Below, piece by piece: positions 16,684 to 24,788 of a stretch of 46,093 bases of DNA. The translations under genes were made by a program, and so were the position numbers. The number at the start of each line of letters is the position of its first letter. The first letter of the stretch is position 1. The notes under the pieces are model-generated. The model searched no databases, had not been told where the DNA came from, and saw only the letters and a list, made by a program, of their open reading frames with translations. This stretch comes from CALXOJ01 sp034120015 (GTDB lineage Bacteria > Spirochaetota > Spirochaetia > JAFGXN01): NCBI GenBank assembly GCA_034120015.1, contig JAXEIF010000010.1, positions 1 through 46,093 on the forward strand, read 5' to 3'.

Positions 16684-17723
16684 AAAGGCGTCTGATTGTC
16701 CGGTCGGCATTACTGTTTTTGCTGCTGGCGGCTGCTGCCTGCAACGATTCGTTGAGAGAGCCCGGCGGAGATCTTCCCGTCAGAGAAGTCACTGTCGACC
16801 TTGACGGTGCGGTTTTGGATGAAAACGATTTCGCCCTTACCGGCAATCCGTATACGGGAAAAAGTTATGTTCTTTCGGGGTCGACCGTTTACGCTATTAC
16901 CGAAGATAACCGCCTTGCCGACGAAACGGCGGAGATGACAGCCGGTGTGGATGCCCGTTTTCTGACGTCGAAAATTGTCAAACTCTATTTTGACAGTGAC
17001 GGGAAAGGGACGGTTCTCGTTTACAAAGAAGCCGCTGCGGATGAGGAAGAAAGCCGGCTGGTTTTTGTCTACAAAAGAGACGGCCGGGTGACTTATTCGT
17101 CGATTTCCGAACAGGAAGGCGGCGGTATCGGTTGGGACGATAAAATAATTTACATCAACGCCCGAATTTTTTACGCTTCCGGCGGGAAACTGATTTCCGC
17201 GGATTTATCGACACGGGAGTCGCGGATTATCACCGATTTGGATCCCGAAGATTTGTTTTGTGCCGATGAAGAAAGCGTCTATGTTTACCGGTTGGCCGGT
17301 CTCGAGACCGAAAGGCAAAGCGGCCCGCTGAATGTCGGAATCACGGCGATTTCGGCGCCGTATTCGACCGAGCATCCTTATGCCGGCGATCTGGTTGAAT
17401 ACGACTATACGGGTCGGGAGGTATCGGTAACCGATTTTTCTTCCGTATTCTTTTACCGGCAATGCGGGTCGCAGAAAGAGCCGGAAGATCCGTACAGTGA
17501 TCCGGGAGCTGTTTCGATCCGGAAATTCAATGAATATCTGATTCTCTGGATTGAAGACGGCATTGATTATTTACGTTCGGTCTATTTTGTCAAAGATAAC
17601 ATGTTTTATTATAAGACCGAATCTGCCGGAAAATTTTCTTATATAAAATCGGACAGAGAGCTGTTGCTGTCTGCGGAAATCGGTATACAGTCTCTGTTTT
17701 TAAAGTATGCGCTCTATCCGTAA
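16680..17723 (+). CDS. Putative lipoprotein of unknown function
   Basis: A 347-residue protein with signal MKRRLIVRSALLFLLLAAAAC; the lipidated cysteine is residue 21. The mature protein has repeated short beta segments (GKSYVLSGSTVYAITEDNRL, KIIYINARIFYASGGKLIS, YLILWIEDGIDYLRSVYFV), which look like the blades of a beta-propeller-type repeat. No catalytic motif was recognised. It is translationally coupled to the upstream lipoprotein and ends just before a bidirectional terminator. Confidence 0.75.
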   Translation: MKRRLIVRSALLFLLLAAAACNDSLREPGGDLPVREVTVDLDGAVLDENDFALTGNPYTGKSYVLSGSTVYAITEDNRLADETAEMTAGVDARFLTSKIVKLYFDSDGKGTVLVYKEAAADEEESRLVFVYKRDGRVTYSSISEQEGGGIGWDDKIIYINARIFYASGGKLISADLSTRESRIITDLDPEDLFCADEESVYVYRLAGLETERQSGPLNVGITAISAPYSTEHPYAGDLVEYDYTGREVSVTDFSSVFFYRQCGSQKEPEDPYSDPGAVSIRKFNEYLILWIEDGIDYLRSVYFVKDNMFYYKTESAGKFSYIKSDRELLLSAEIGIQSLFLKYALYP

Positions 17724-17741
17724 ACACAGTCCGTTAGGGCA

Positions 17742-17776
17742 TAAAAAAAGGACGCCCGAAAGCGTCCTTTTTTTGT
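17742..17776. terminator. Bidirectional terminator between convergent genes
   Basis: AAAAAAAGGACGC pairs with GCGTCCTTTTTTT around CCGAAA. It has a T-run on either strand, and serves the lipoprotein operon (plus) and the small lipoprotein gene (minus). Confidence 0.9.
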
Positions 17777-17790
17777 CGTGTGCCGGAAAA

Positions 17791-18042
17791 TTATTCGGCA
17801 ACAACGGCAGCTTCTTCGACAACGGCAACTTCTTCGTCGGCAGCAACAGCATCGGCAGCAGCTTCGTCGACAACGGCAGCAGCTTCGTCGGCAACAGCTG
17901 CATCTTCAACAGCCGGTTCGACAACTGTTTCTTCCTGAATAACGGTTTCTTCCGTTGCGGCAGCTTCGGATTTTTTGCATCCGACGAAAGCCATGGAAAC
18001 AAACAGCAGAGCGGTAATGAACAAAATACCGGTTTTTTTCAT
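17791..18042 (-). CDS. Small Ala/Glu/Val-rich lipoprotein
   Basis: An 83-residue lipoprotein: MKKTGILFITALLFVSMAFVGCKK, lipobox FVGC, Cys 22. The whole mature part is low complexity, built almost only from A, E, V, D and T (for example AAVVDEAAADAVAADEEVAV). The frame is open further upstream, but ATG 18042 is chosen: GGAGG lies about 8 nt before it and it begins the signal peptide. It has its own strong promoter and terminator, so it is probably an abundant monocistronic message. A structural or spacer lipoprotein is a guess; no family recognised. Confidence 0.8.
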   Translation of the reverse strand: MKKTGILFITALLFVSMAFVGCKKSEAAATEETVIQEETVVEPAVEDAAVADEAAAVVDEAAADAVAADEEVAVVEEAAVVAE

Positions 18043-18090
18043 CTTATTTACCTCCGTAACGCAAAGAGAAATTCCTGCGTAATTATTGGG

Positions 18091-18119
18091 ATTATAGTCC
18101 CGGGTCGGAAAAATATCAA
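18091..18119 (-). promoter_or_regulatory. Strong sigma70-type promoter of the small Ala/Glu-rich lipoprotein
   Basis: On the minus strand TTGATA (18119-18114), 17-nt spacer, TATAAT (18096-18091), about 50 nt upstream of the ATG. Confidence 0.75.
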
Positions 18120-18186
18120 TATTTTTCACACTTATTTTCAAAATTTTAATGAAAATTTAATCTTTCGGAATTTTATGTTGCGATTG

Positions 18187-19305
18187 TCAGAATTTAATCT
18201 GAAAACTTTTCGGCAGCATGATTTCGGAAACGCAGTCGATGGCATAATCGTCGGTCATACCGGCCAGATAATCGAAAACCGCCTCCTCATCCGGCTTTCC
18301 GGTGTAATACTCCGCCATTTTTTGAAGATAATCGGCAAAATGAGCAGCCAGTAAATTGGGTTCTTCGGCATAACGGTCGGATTCGCGGCCGTATTTTTTC
18401 ATCAGATTCAGCAGATAATCGTAAACCGTTGTCAGAATCCGCTCAAAATTATCATGATAGGCCGTCATTTTCGGATTACGGTAAATTTCTTCGTAGTTAA
18501 ACCGAACCAGAAGCTGCATGGCTTCGTAGACCGGATCGGAAAAGCCGATTTCTCCTGTTTGAAGAGATGTTTCGATAATGTCGCAAACCATTGTATTGAT
18601 CATTTGGGCGTTGGTAGTTCCCAAAACGCGCGCGGCCGCCGGCGGCAGGCTGTCGGGGGTCGTTAACTGCAGATGGCAGGCGTCTTCGAAATCCCGTCCC
18701 AGATAGGCGATTTTATCGGAGAACCGCACGGCAATACCTTCCCATGTAGCCGGCAGACAGCCGCGGTCGGTAATCTCTTCCAATTTACGGATCGTAAAAT
18801 CGGGTATCAGCGACTGTTCGAACCGTTCTCCGCAGTGGTTGACAATCCCGTCTCGCACGGCATAAGTCAGATTGAGCCCTTTTCCGTACATTGTCAGGCA
18901 GTCGACTGTTTTTAAAGAGTAAAGTTCATGGGAAAATTTCTTCCCCGAAAGAGAAGAGAGAATCCGCTCGCCCAGATGACCGAACGGTGTGTGTCCCAAA
19001 TCGTGTCCCAAACCGATGGCCCACGCCAGATCGCTGTTCAGATCGAGTGCCCGGCAGATTGTGGAGGCAATCGAAGCCACGTGCATCACATGTTCGATGC
19101 GGGTGCAGATGTGGTCGTTTTTCGGGGCGTAAAAGACCTGTGTCTTGTGTTTGAGACGGCGAAACGGATAAGAGTGAATAATGGCGGTTACATCGCGGAA
19201 ATAATTGCCTCGGGGATCGCTTTCTCCTCCCGGTTTGACCGAGCGGCGCGATTTTAAAAGAGCGGAGTCGAGCGGATTGTGGAAAAAGAGATTGGACGAG
19301 GCCAT
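18187..19305 (-). CDS. dgt: Deoxyguanosinetriphosphate triphosphohydrolase-like protein (HD domain)
   Basis: dNTPase of the HD superfamily; it removes triphosphate from dGTP or other dNTPs. In the 372 residues, the N-terminal YPFRRLKHKTQVF (46-58), EH at 71-72 and GHDLGHTPFGHLGE at 100-113 with HD at 101-102 are the family signature. SDKIAYLGRDFEDA near 212 carries the distal metal-binding aspartate. The start is 14 nt after the fumC stop, so the two genes form an operon. Length fits the shorter dgt-like class rather than the roughly 500-residue E. coli Dgt. Confidence 0.92.
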   Translation of the reverse strand: MASSNLFFHNPLDSALLKSRRSVKPGGESDPRGNYFRDVTAIIHSYPFRRLKHKTQVFYAPKNDHICTRIEHVMHVASIASTICRALDLNSDLAWAIGLGHDLGHTPFGHLGERILSSLSGKKFSHELYSLKTVDCLTMYGKGLNLTYAVRDGIVNHCGERFEQSLIPDFTIRKLEEITDRGCLPATWEGIAVRFSDKIAYLGRDFEDACHLQLTTPDSLPPAAARVLGTTNAQMINTMVCDIIETSLQTGEIGFSDPVYEAMQLLVRFNYEEIYRNPKMTAYHDNFERILTTVYDYLLNLMKKYGRESDRYAEEPNLLAAHFADYLQKMAEYYTGKPDEEAVFDYLAGMTDDYAIDCVSEIMLPKSFQIKF

Positions 19306-19319
19306 GTTTTATCGGTTTC

Positions 19320-20696
19320 CTATTTCTGTTCCGGGCTGAGGAGACGATCCAGTTCTTCTTCCGGAATGTCGGTCATTCTGCGGGCGGCTTCGCGCACGGT
19401 GATCCGTTCGCGGTAAGCGGCGTAGGCAATCTGAGCCGCTTTATCGTAACCGACCTTCAGCGCCAGCGGCGTAACCATGGCCAGCGACCATTCGATTTGA
19501 TTGCGGCACTGTTCCCGATCGGCTTTGATGCCCTTGACACATTTTTCGGCCATTCCGAGAGACGCGTTTGTCAGCAGCGAGAGCGATTCCAGAATTTCGT
19601 GAGCCATCAGCGGCATCATCATGTTCAGCTGGAGCGGCCCGTTCTGTCCGCCGATGGTGACTGTCAGATGTTTTCCCATGACTGCGGCGCACACCTGAAT
19701 CACGCATTCGGGAATGACAGGATTCACTTTTCCGGGCATAATGGAGCTTCCCGGCTGCAGCGACGGCAGTTCGATTTCGGCCAGACCGCAGCGCGGACCG
19801 GAAGCCAGCAGCCGCAGATCGTTGGCGATTTTCATCAGCGAAACGGCGATTCCGTTCAAAACACCCGACAGAGCGACAATCGAATCGCGTGCGGAAATCG
19901 CTTCGAAATAGTTGGGAGCCGGTTCGAACGGCAGTCCCGTCCATTCGGCAAGGCGGCCGGCCGCGGCTTTCGGCATGCGCGGGTCGCAGTTCATCCCGGT
20001 TCCGATGGCCGTTCCGCCGAGCGCCAGTTTGGTTACGCGGGGCAGAACCGCTTTCAGCGCTTCGACGCCTTCGGCTGTCTGGCAGGCAAACGCGGAGAAC
20101 TCCTGCCCGAGTGTCATCGGCACGGCATCCTGCAAATGAGTGCGGCCGATTTTGTACACATCGGCAAACTCTTCCGATTTGGAACGGAAGGCTGCCGAAA
20201 GGGTTTGAAGGGCATCGATGAGTTTGAGCGTTTCGCAGGCGGCGGCAACGTTCATGGCCGCCGGAATAACGTCGTTCGACGACTGTCCGCGGTTGACGGT
20301 GTCGTTCGGGTGCACCGGCGATTTGGCCCCTTTCCCGGCACCGAGCATTTCGTTGGCCCGGTTGGCGATGACTTCGTTCACATTCATATTCCAGCTGGTT
20401 CCGGAACCGGTCTGGTAGACATCGAGCGGAAAATTCCCGTCGAGTTTTCCGTCAATAATTTCGTCGCAGGCAGCGGCAACGGCAGAGACCGTTTCCGCCG
20501 GCAGAATGCCCAGTTTCCCGTGAACAAGAGCCGCCGCTTTTTTGATTTGTGCCATCGCTTTCAGAAACGGTCGCGGGATGCGTCTGTCGGAAATGACAAA
20601 ATTTTCCAAGGCACGGGCTGTCTGGGCACCGTAATATTTTTCGGAGGGGACGTACATGACGCCCATCGAATCTTTTTCTTCTCTCATTTCACTCAT
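19320..20696 (-). CDS. fumC: Class II fumarate hydratase
   Basis: Interconverts fumarate and malate. It has 458 residues with the superfamily blocks YYGAQTARALENF near 21, QTGSGTSWNMNVNEVIANRA near 96, HPNDTVNRGQSSND, GRTHLQDAVP with the catalytic-region histidine near 185, and the flexible loop GSSIMPGKVNP near 315. TGSGTS...VNEVIANRA favours fumarase over aspartase, although this subgroup (TSWNMN) is divergent and aspartate ammonia-lyase activity is not excluded. The first ATG lies exactly 6 nt after TATAAT, so the message is probably leaderless. Met 4 is an alternative start with a weak GAGTGA. Confidence 0.85.
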   Translation of the reverse strand: MSEMREEKDSMGVMYVPSEKYYGAQTARALENFVISDRRIPRPFLKAMAQIKKAAALVHGKLGILPAETVSAVAAACDEIIDGKLDGNFPLDVYQTGSGTSWNMNVNEVIANRANEMLGAGKGAKSPVHPNDTVNRGQSSNDVIPAAMNVAAACETLKLIDALQTLSAAFRSKSEEFADVYKIGRTHLQDAVPMTLGQEFSAFACQTAEGVEALKAVLPRVTKLALGGTAIGTGMNCDPRMPKAAAGRLAEWTGLPFEPAPNYFEAISARDSIVALSGVLNGIAVSLMKIANDLRLLASGPRCGLAEIELPSLQPGSSIMPGKVNPVIPECVIQVCAAVMGKHLTVTIGGQNGPLQLNMMMPLMAHEILESLSLLTNASLGMAEKCVKGIKADREQCRNQIEWSLAMVTPLALKVGYDKAAQIAYAAYRERITVREAARRMTDIPEEELDRLLSPEQK

Positions 20697-20702
20697 ATTT
20701 TC

Positions 20703-20708
20703 ATTATA
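20703..20708 (-). promoter_or_regulatory. -10 box placing the fumC start at the expected transcription start
   Basis: TATAAT on the minus strand followed by GAAAAT and then the fumC ATG. A weak -35 (GTGGAT at 17 nt or TGGATT at 16 nt) lies upstream. Confidence 0.55.
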
Positions 20709-20769
20709 TCGATTTCTTCGAAAAAATCCACCTTTTTTGACCGGGAGATTCCGTTTTCGGAAAATGTCA

Positions 20770-20798
20770 TGGACAAAACGAAACCGCTGTTTTATAAT
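20770..20798 (+). promoter_or_regulatory. Promoter of a leaderless small lipoprotein gene
   Basis: TGGACA (20770-20775), 17-nt spacer, TATAAT (20793-20798), then 6 nt and ATG at 20805. There is no Shine-Dalgarno. Confidence 0.65.
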
Positions 20799-20804
20799 CC
20801 GGGT

Positions 20805-20963
20805 ATGAAGAGATTTGCTTTTGCGGCTGTCGTTTTTCCGGCAGCCTGTCAGTTTCAGCCGTCTGCGGGGACGGTCGGAGAAGAAAAAGTTTATCCGCGA
20901 TCGGAGATCGAAACAGCTTACGGGATTCCCGAAAACCGAATAAAATTAATTTTTAATCAATAA
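20805..20963 (+). CDS. Small putative lipoprotein (52 aa), leaderless
   Basis: MKRFAFAAVVFPAACQF is a short lipoprotein signal with PAAC and cysteine at 15, followed by a 37-residue hydrophilic tail containing EEKVYPRSEIETAYGIPENR. It is divergent from fumC and lies 66 nt upstream of another lipoprotein gene. The support is the excellent promoter positioned so that transcription would begin at the ATG, and the lipobox. No homologue was recognised, and the short length leaves some doubt. Confidence 0.55.
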   Translation: MKRFAFAAVVFPAACQFQPSAGTVGEEKVYPRSEIETAYGIPENRIKLIFNQ

Positions 20964-20970
20964 AATTAAT

Positions 20971-20999
20971 TTGCTGTTTTGAAAGAATTGTGTTACTAT
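20971..20999 (+). promoter_or_regulatory. Promoter of lipoprotein gene 21030
   Basis: TTGCTG (20971-20976), 17-nt spacer, TACTAT (20994-20999); ACGGAGGAG follows at 21016-21024 as RBS. Confidence 0.5.
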
Positions 21000-21029
21000 T
21001 AAGAAAACGGAAGAAACGGAGGAGTCTGT

Positions 21030-21836
21030 ATGATAAAAACAATTCGTATAGCGACGGGACTTGCGGTTTTGTCGGGGCTGATGTTTGTTTCCTGTTGGAA
21101 GAAAGAAGTAAACGGTTATTATTTTCAGATGAATAACGGAGAAATAAGTACTCTGCTGCCGTTTGGAAGCGCATCGGTCATTGCGGAGTACGGAGAGAGT
21201 CTGGAGGCGATTTTTGCCCGCCCGGAGATGAGTTTCAAGCTGGTGTCATCCAATGCGCTTGCGGAACGCCGGGAGGTCGGAGAGGATCAGTTTTTTATCG
21301 AATATTACCGGGACTGCAGCAGCGGTTCCAATTTAAAAAAAATTGATGCCATTAAAATTCCGATTCCCGATTGGGGGAGTTATCAAATCAAATACATTCC
21401 CAAAGATATGCCGGAATGGGAAATGACGATTTCTTTTTATATAGAAGCGTCCCCGAAGCCGTTTTACACTCTGGGGGGGCTGTCGAAAAAAACCTGGGCA
21501 CAGGACGAAACGCCGCCTGCACCGCCGTCTGTCACCAATTTTACCGGGGCTCTTCCGGATGTGATCTATTATTATATCTCCGCCGAAACATGGAATAATG
21601 CGACCGAAGAACAAAAGGCCGATCCGGAAGCATGGCGTTCCGAGACGGAAGAAATTCTTTTTTATGACTGGCCCGATGGTCCCTGGCAAATTGAACCGGG
21701 AGAATATTACCTGGCCGGTTATGTCCTTTATCCGAATATCGGGGACAAAGAGTATCCCGATGTCAACTATTTCGGTTATACGAAGATTACGGAAAATAAC
21801 CGGTTTTCCGTAACCGCTCCGGCGGCAACTCCGTAA
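21030..21836 (+). CDS. Putative lipoprotein of unknown function
   Basis: A 268-residue protein with signal MIKTIRIATGLAVLSGLMFVSC; lipobox FVSC, Cys 22. The N-terminal mature part looks like an Ig-like segment (FKLVSSNALAERREVGEDQF...WEMTISFYIEASP). The rest is acidic and aromatic-rich (YDWPDGPWQIEPGEYYLAGY), with a proline-rich hinge around DETPPAPPS. No motif points to a function. GGAGG lies about 6 nt before the ATG. It ends convergently with the RmuC-like gene. Confidence 0.75.
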   Translation: MIKTIRIATGLAVLSGLMFVSCWKKEVNGYYFQMNNGEISTLLPFGSASVIAEYGESLEAIFARPEMSFKLVSSNALAERREVGEDQFFIEYYRDCSSGSNLKKIDAIKIPIPDWGSYQIKYIPKDMPEWEMTISFYIEASPKPFYTLGGLSKKTWAQDETPPAPPSVTNFTGALPDVIYYYISAETWNNATEEQKADPEAWRSETEEILFYDWPDGPWQIEPGEYYLAGYVLYPNIGDKEYPDVNYFGYTKITENNRFSVTAPAATP

Positions 21837-21837
21837 C

Positions 21838-21895
21838 GGCGGTTAGCCGCACCGGCGGCAGCAGGCAATGCCGCTGCATTAGCCGGAAAGCCGCC
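21838..21895. repeat. GC-rich nested inverted repeat (REP-like or terminator) between convergent genes
   Basis: GGCGG (21838-21842) pairs with CCGCC (21891-21895), with inner arms CCGGC...GCCGG and CAGC...GCTG. It forms one long imperfect cruciform-like structure between the 21030 gene and the minus-strand RmuC-like gene. There is no T-run. Confidence 0.45.
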
Positions 21896-21910
21896 GCCTA
21901 CGGCCGGTTT

Positions 21911-23080
21911 TCAGTTGTCTTTTACCGGTTCTTCCGGAGAGTGCCGCTGGACCAGTTGGCGGAGTGCTTCGATTTCGTGGATCGGGTCACTCATCAGTTT
22001 TTTCATATCGCTTTCGCCGAAGCCTTTGTAGCGGATCTGGCGGCGCCGGTTTTCCACGTCATCGTAAATATCGCCGGGAAGCCGGTTTTTTTCGCTCAGG
22101 ACGGTCAGACCCTGGGCCGCGGCGAGCAGATTGACGGCATTCTGCTTGCGGATGTGAGTGTCGAACAGCGCAATCAGATTGATAATTTTTTCGCGGTCGG
22201 CGGGATCGTACTGTTCGGCAACGGTATATTTTTCGATCTCTTTAAAGGAAGCAATCAGCGGTTCGAGACTCTCTTCCGAAACAACGAAAAAAGTAAATCC
22301 GTCCTGATAGTGAACGAGCTGTTTGATTTCGGAGACGGAAGGACGGGGGACGACCAGAACAATGATGCGGAAAATCAGATTTTCGAGACCGTTCTCTTTA
22401 ATTTTTTCGGCCGTCTTTTCGACCTGCCCTTTGATATAATTGGACAGATTTTTGCCGTCGCTTTTTTTGGCATCGAAAAGAATATATTGGTCGCGGAATT
22501 CGACAAGAAAGTCGGGTTTGAATTTGATAAAAGCTTCGGGAAGATCATCGTTGCTCCAGACAGGATAGGCATAGGCAGGGTTTTTGCAGATTTCCCGCAG
22601 ACGTGCCTGTACGATGTTTTCGTGTTCTTTCCATAAGCGGCTGCGGTTTTCTTCGGCAAGGCGCAGCCGTTCCCGTTCTTCGGCCTGAAGCCGCTCTTTT
22701 TCATCGTGAAGGACACGGGTGGCGGTTTTCAGTTCCGTGATTTGAGCATCGGTTTGGGCGTCGCGCGCCTGTTCGTCGGCCCGGTATGCCGAAACCTGTT
22801 TGTTGAGTTCGGCTGTCTGCAGCGAAAGGGCTTCGTTGCGGCTGCGTTCGGCGGCCACCTGGGCACGCAGCTCGAAGGCGGCCGCTTCGGTTTGGGCCTT
22901 TTCCTGCTGAAGCCGGGAAAGTTCTTCCTGCCTGCGGACCATTTCCGCTTTCAGCATTTCGACCGACTCGCTCAGAATCCGGTCATTTTCTTTCGGTTTG
23001 CGGGAAACAATCCACATCACTCCGAACAGAATTGTTGTCACGAAAAAAAACATTAACGCGGCAAATAAAATCCATTCCAT
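21911..23080 (-). CDS. Membrane-anchored coiled-coil protein with PD-(D/E)XK-like nuclease domain (RmuC-like)
   Basis: A 389-residue protein: one N-terminal membrane segment (residues about 3-26), a long coiled coil (about 35-165, rich in E, A, Q and R), then a domain containing FKPDFLVEFRDQYILFDAKKSD (about 202-223). The D...DAK pair resembles the PD-(D/E)XK catalytic pattern of RmuC, a protein linked to limiting inversion or recombination at short repeats. Assignment to RmuC is by architecture and this motif; it is not a close match that I can verify. GAGGG lies 6 nt upstream of the ATG. It is monocistronic, facing the 21030 gene. Confidence 0.65.
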   Translation of the reverse strand: MEWILFAALMFFFVTTILFGVMWIVSRKPKENDRILSESVEMLKAEMVRRQEELSRLQQEKAQTEAAAFELRAQVAAERSRNEALSLQTAELNKQVSAYRADEQARDAQTDAQITELKTATRVLHDEKERLQAEERERLRLAEENRSRLWKEHENIVQARLREICKNPAYAYPVWSNDDLPEAFIKFKPDFLVEFRDQYILFDAKKSDGKNLSNYIKGQVEKTAEKIKENGLENLIFRIIVLVVPRPSVSEIKQLVHYQDGFTFFVVSEESLEPLIASFKEIEKYTVAEQYDPADREKIINLIALFDTHIRKQNAVNLLAAAQGLTVLSEKNRLPGDIYDDVENRRRQIRYKGFGESDMKKLMSDPIHEIEALRQLVQRHSPEEPVKDN

Positions 23081-23132
23081 AAAAATCCCTCTTTATATTT
23101 TATAGGCGAGATTGTGAGAAATCGGCGAAAAA

Positions 23133-24644
23133 TTAATTATTTTCTTTTCGACACGCATCGAATTCGGCCAGCATTTGCGGGTCTTTCTTTTTATCGAGGA
23201 GACTGACGGCAATTGCGATGAGAAGACAGACCGAAAACGCCGGCAGAATTTCGTAAACGGCAAAAATGCCGCCGCTCAGGTTATGCCAGACAATGACGGT
23301 AATGCCGCCGCTAATCAGACCGGCAATCGCCCCTTTGGCGGTCGCCCCTCTCCAGAAAAGAGCCAGAAGAATCAGAGGGCCGAAAGCGGCACCGAATCCG
23401 GCCCACGCATAGCTGACCAACCCGAAAACGGAACTGTTTTCGTCCAACGCCATCATAAAGCCGACAGCCGCCACCGCACAGACCGTTGCCCGGCTCACAT
23501 ACAGCACCTGTTTTTCCGAAGCATTTTTCTTCAAAAGTCCTTTGAAAAGATCGCGGCTGAACGCCGAAGCGGCCACCAGCAGCTGCGAATCGGCCGTACT
23601 CATTGCGGCGGCCAGAATGGCGCACGAAAAAATACCGGCAATAAAAGCGGGAAAAACCCGGTGTATCGAAACACTGAAAACTGTTTCGGCCGCGGCCGGT
23701 GCCAGAATCTCCGGCAGAAAAACCGTACCGAGCATACCGACCAGCAGCGAACAGACAAAAGCGATAATGACCCACACCATGGCAATGCGGCGGGACAGCG
23801 GAATGTCGCGGTCTGAGCGGATACCCATAAACCGGACCAGAATGTGCGGCATTCCGAAGTAACCCAGACCCCACGAAAGAGCCGAAACAATCTGTAAAAT
23901 TCCGTAGTTCCGGTTAGCCGTAAATTTTGCTTTCATGGCTTCGCCGAAAGTGCCGGCCATTGCCGCATCGCTGAAATCTTCGATTTTTACAAAAGCCGCG
24001 AAAGGACCGCCCAGAGCAACCGTCATGATAACAACGGTAATCACAAGGGCCGTAAACATCAGCATTCCCTGAACAAAATCGGTGGCGCAGACAGCCAGAT
24101 AACCGCCCAAAATAGTATAGGTCAGAATGACAGCGGTTCCGATAATCAGTCCGGTGTGATAGGAGAGCCCGAAAACCGAGGAAAAGAGTTTTGCGCACGC
24201 CACAAAACCGGAAGCAACGTAAATCGTAAAGAAAATCAGAATCAGCACTACCGAAACGGAAGAAATAATGCGGGAACGGTCACGAAAGCGGTGCGTCAGA
24301 AATTCGGGAATGGTGATCGAATCGCGGTAGGCAACGGTAAAACGGCGCAACGGTTTGGCCACAATCAGCCAGTTGAGATAGGTTCCGATGATGAGGCCGA
24401 GAGCTGTCCAGAACGCTTCTTTCATCCCGCCGAGATAGGCAAGTCCCGGCAATCCCATCAGCAGCCAGCCGGACATATCCGAAGCCTCCGCACTCAGTGC
24501 CGTCATCCAGGGCCCGACCTTCCGGCCGCCGAGGAAAAAATCTCCGGAACTTTCGTTGTTTTTCATGTAGCGCCATCCGATAAAAATCATCATCGACAGG
24601 TACAACACAAACGCGGCTGCATTTCCGATCAGTTCGAGCGACAT
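23133..24644 (-). CDS. putP: Sodium/proline symporter (SSS family)
   Basis: Inner-membrane Na+/solute symporter. The frame is open well upstream, but ATG 24644 gives a protein of 503 residues, the length of E. coli PutP (502), and has AAGGAG 6 nt before it. About 13 membrane helices. Signatures: GDFFLGGRKVGPWMTALSAE (about 34-53), ASDMSGWLLMGLPG after it, WLIVAKPLRRFTVAY, and SAILAAAMSTADSQLLVAAS-type text (CAILAAAMSTADSQ) near 335, the SSS Na+-site region. Proline is the likely substrate from overall similarity. Confidence 0.92.
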   Translation of the reverse strand: MSLELIGNAAAFVLYLSMMIFIGWRYMKNNESSGDFFLGGRKVGPWMTALSAEASDMSGWLLMGLPGLAYLGGMKEAFWTALGLIIGTYLNWLIVAKPLRRFTVAYRDSITIPEFLTHRFRDRSRIISSVSVVLILIFFTIYVASGFVACAKLFSSVFGLSYHTGLIIGTAVILTYTILGGYLAVCATDFVQGMLMFTALVITVVIMTVALGGPFAAFVKIEDFSDAAMAGTFGEAMKAKFTANRNYGILQIVSALSWGLGYFGMPHILVRFMGIRSDRDIPLSRRIAMVWVIIAFVCSLLVGMLGTVFLPEILAPAAAETVFSVSIHRVFPAFIAGIFSCAILAAAMSTADSQLLVAASAFSRDLFKGLLKKNASEKQVLYVSRATVCAVAAVGFMMALDENSSVFGLVSYAWAGFGAAFGPLILLALFWRGATAKGAIAGLISGGITVIVWHNLSGGIFAVYEILPAFSVCLLIAIAVSLLDKKKDPQMLAEFDACRKENN

Positions 24645-24684
24645 AGCAACTCCTTGAGAAAATAAGACAATAGGATTTTTTTTC

Positions 24685-24713
24685 AGTATATCAGGCATTG
24701 TCTGTTGCCGCAA
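24685..24713 (-). promoter_or_regulatory. Promoter of putP
   Basis: On the minus strand TTGCGG (24713-24708), 17-nt spacer, TATACT (24690-24685), 40 nt upstream of the ATG. Confidence 0.6.
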
Positions 24714-24753
24714 GACGAAAACAGAATTTCGTCGAACTCCTTTGGCACAAATG

Positions 24754-24782
24754 TGGACAAAGCCGGCGGTGACTGGTATAAT
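24754..24782 (+). promoter_or_regulatory. Promoter of a leaderless lipoprotein gene
   Basis: TGGACA (24754-24759), 17-nt spacer, TATAAT (24777-24782), 6 nt, then ATG at 24789. The hexamers, spacer length and 6-nt gap are identical to those of the promoter at 20770. Confidence 0.7.
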
Positions 24783-24788
24783 CGGGCT

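Noticed and set aside
19320..20696. Aspartate ammonia-lyase as the identity of the fumC gene
   Set aside because: TGSGTS and VNEVIANRA fit fumarase better than the aspartase GAGTSTNMNTNEVIAN pattern; kept only as an alternative.
19497..20963. 488-codon plus-strand frame across fumC
   Set aside because: Antisense shadow of fumC; only its last 53 codons, from ATG 20805, look like a real gene.
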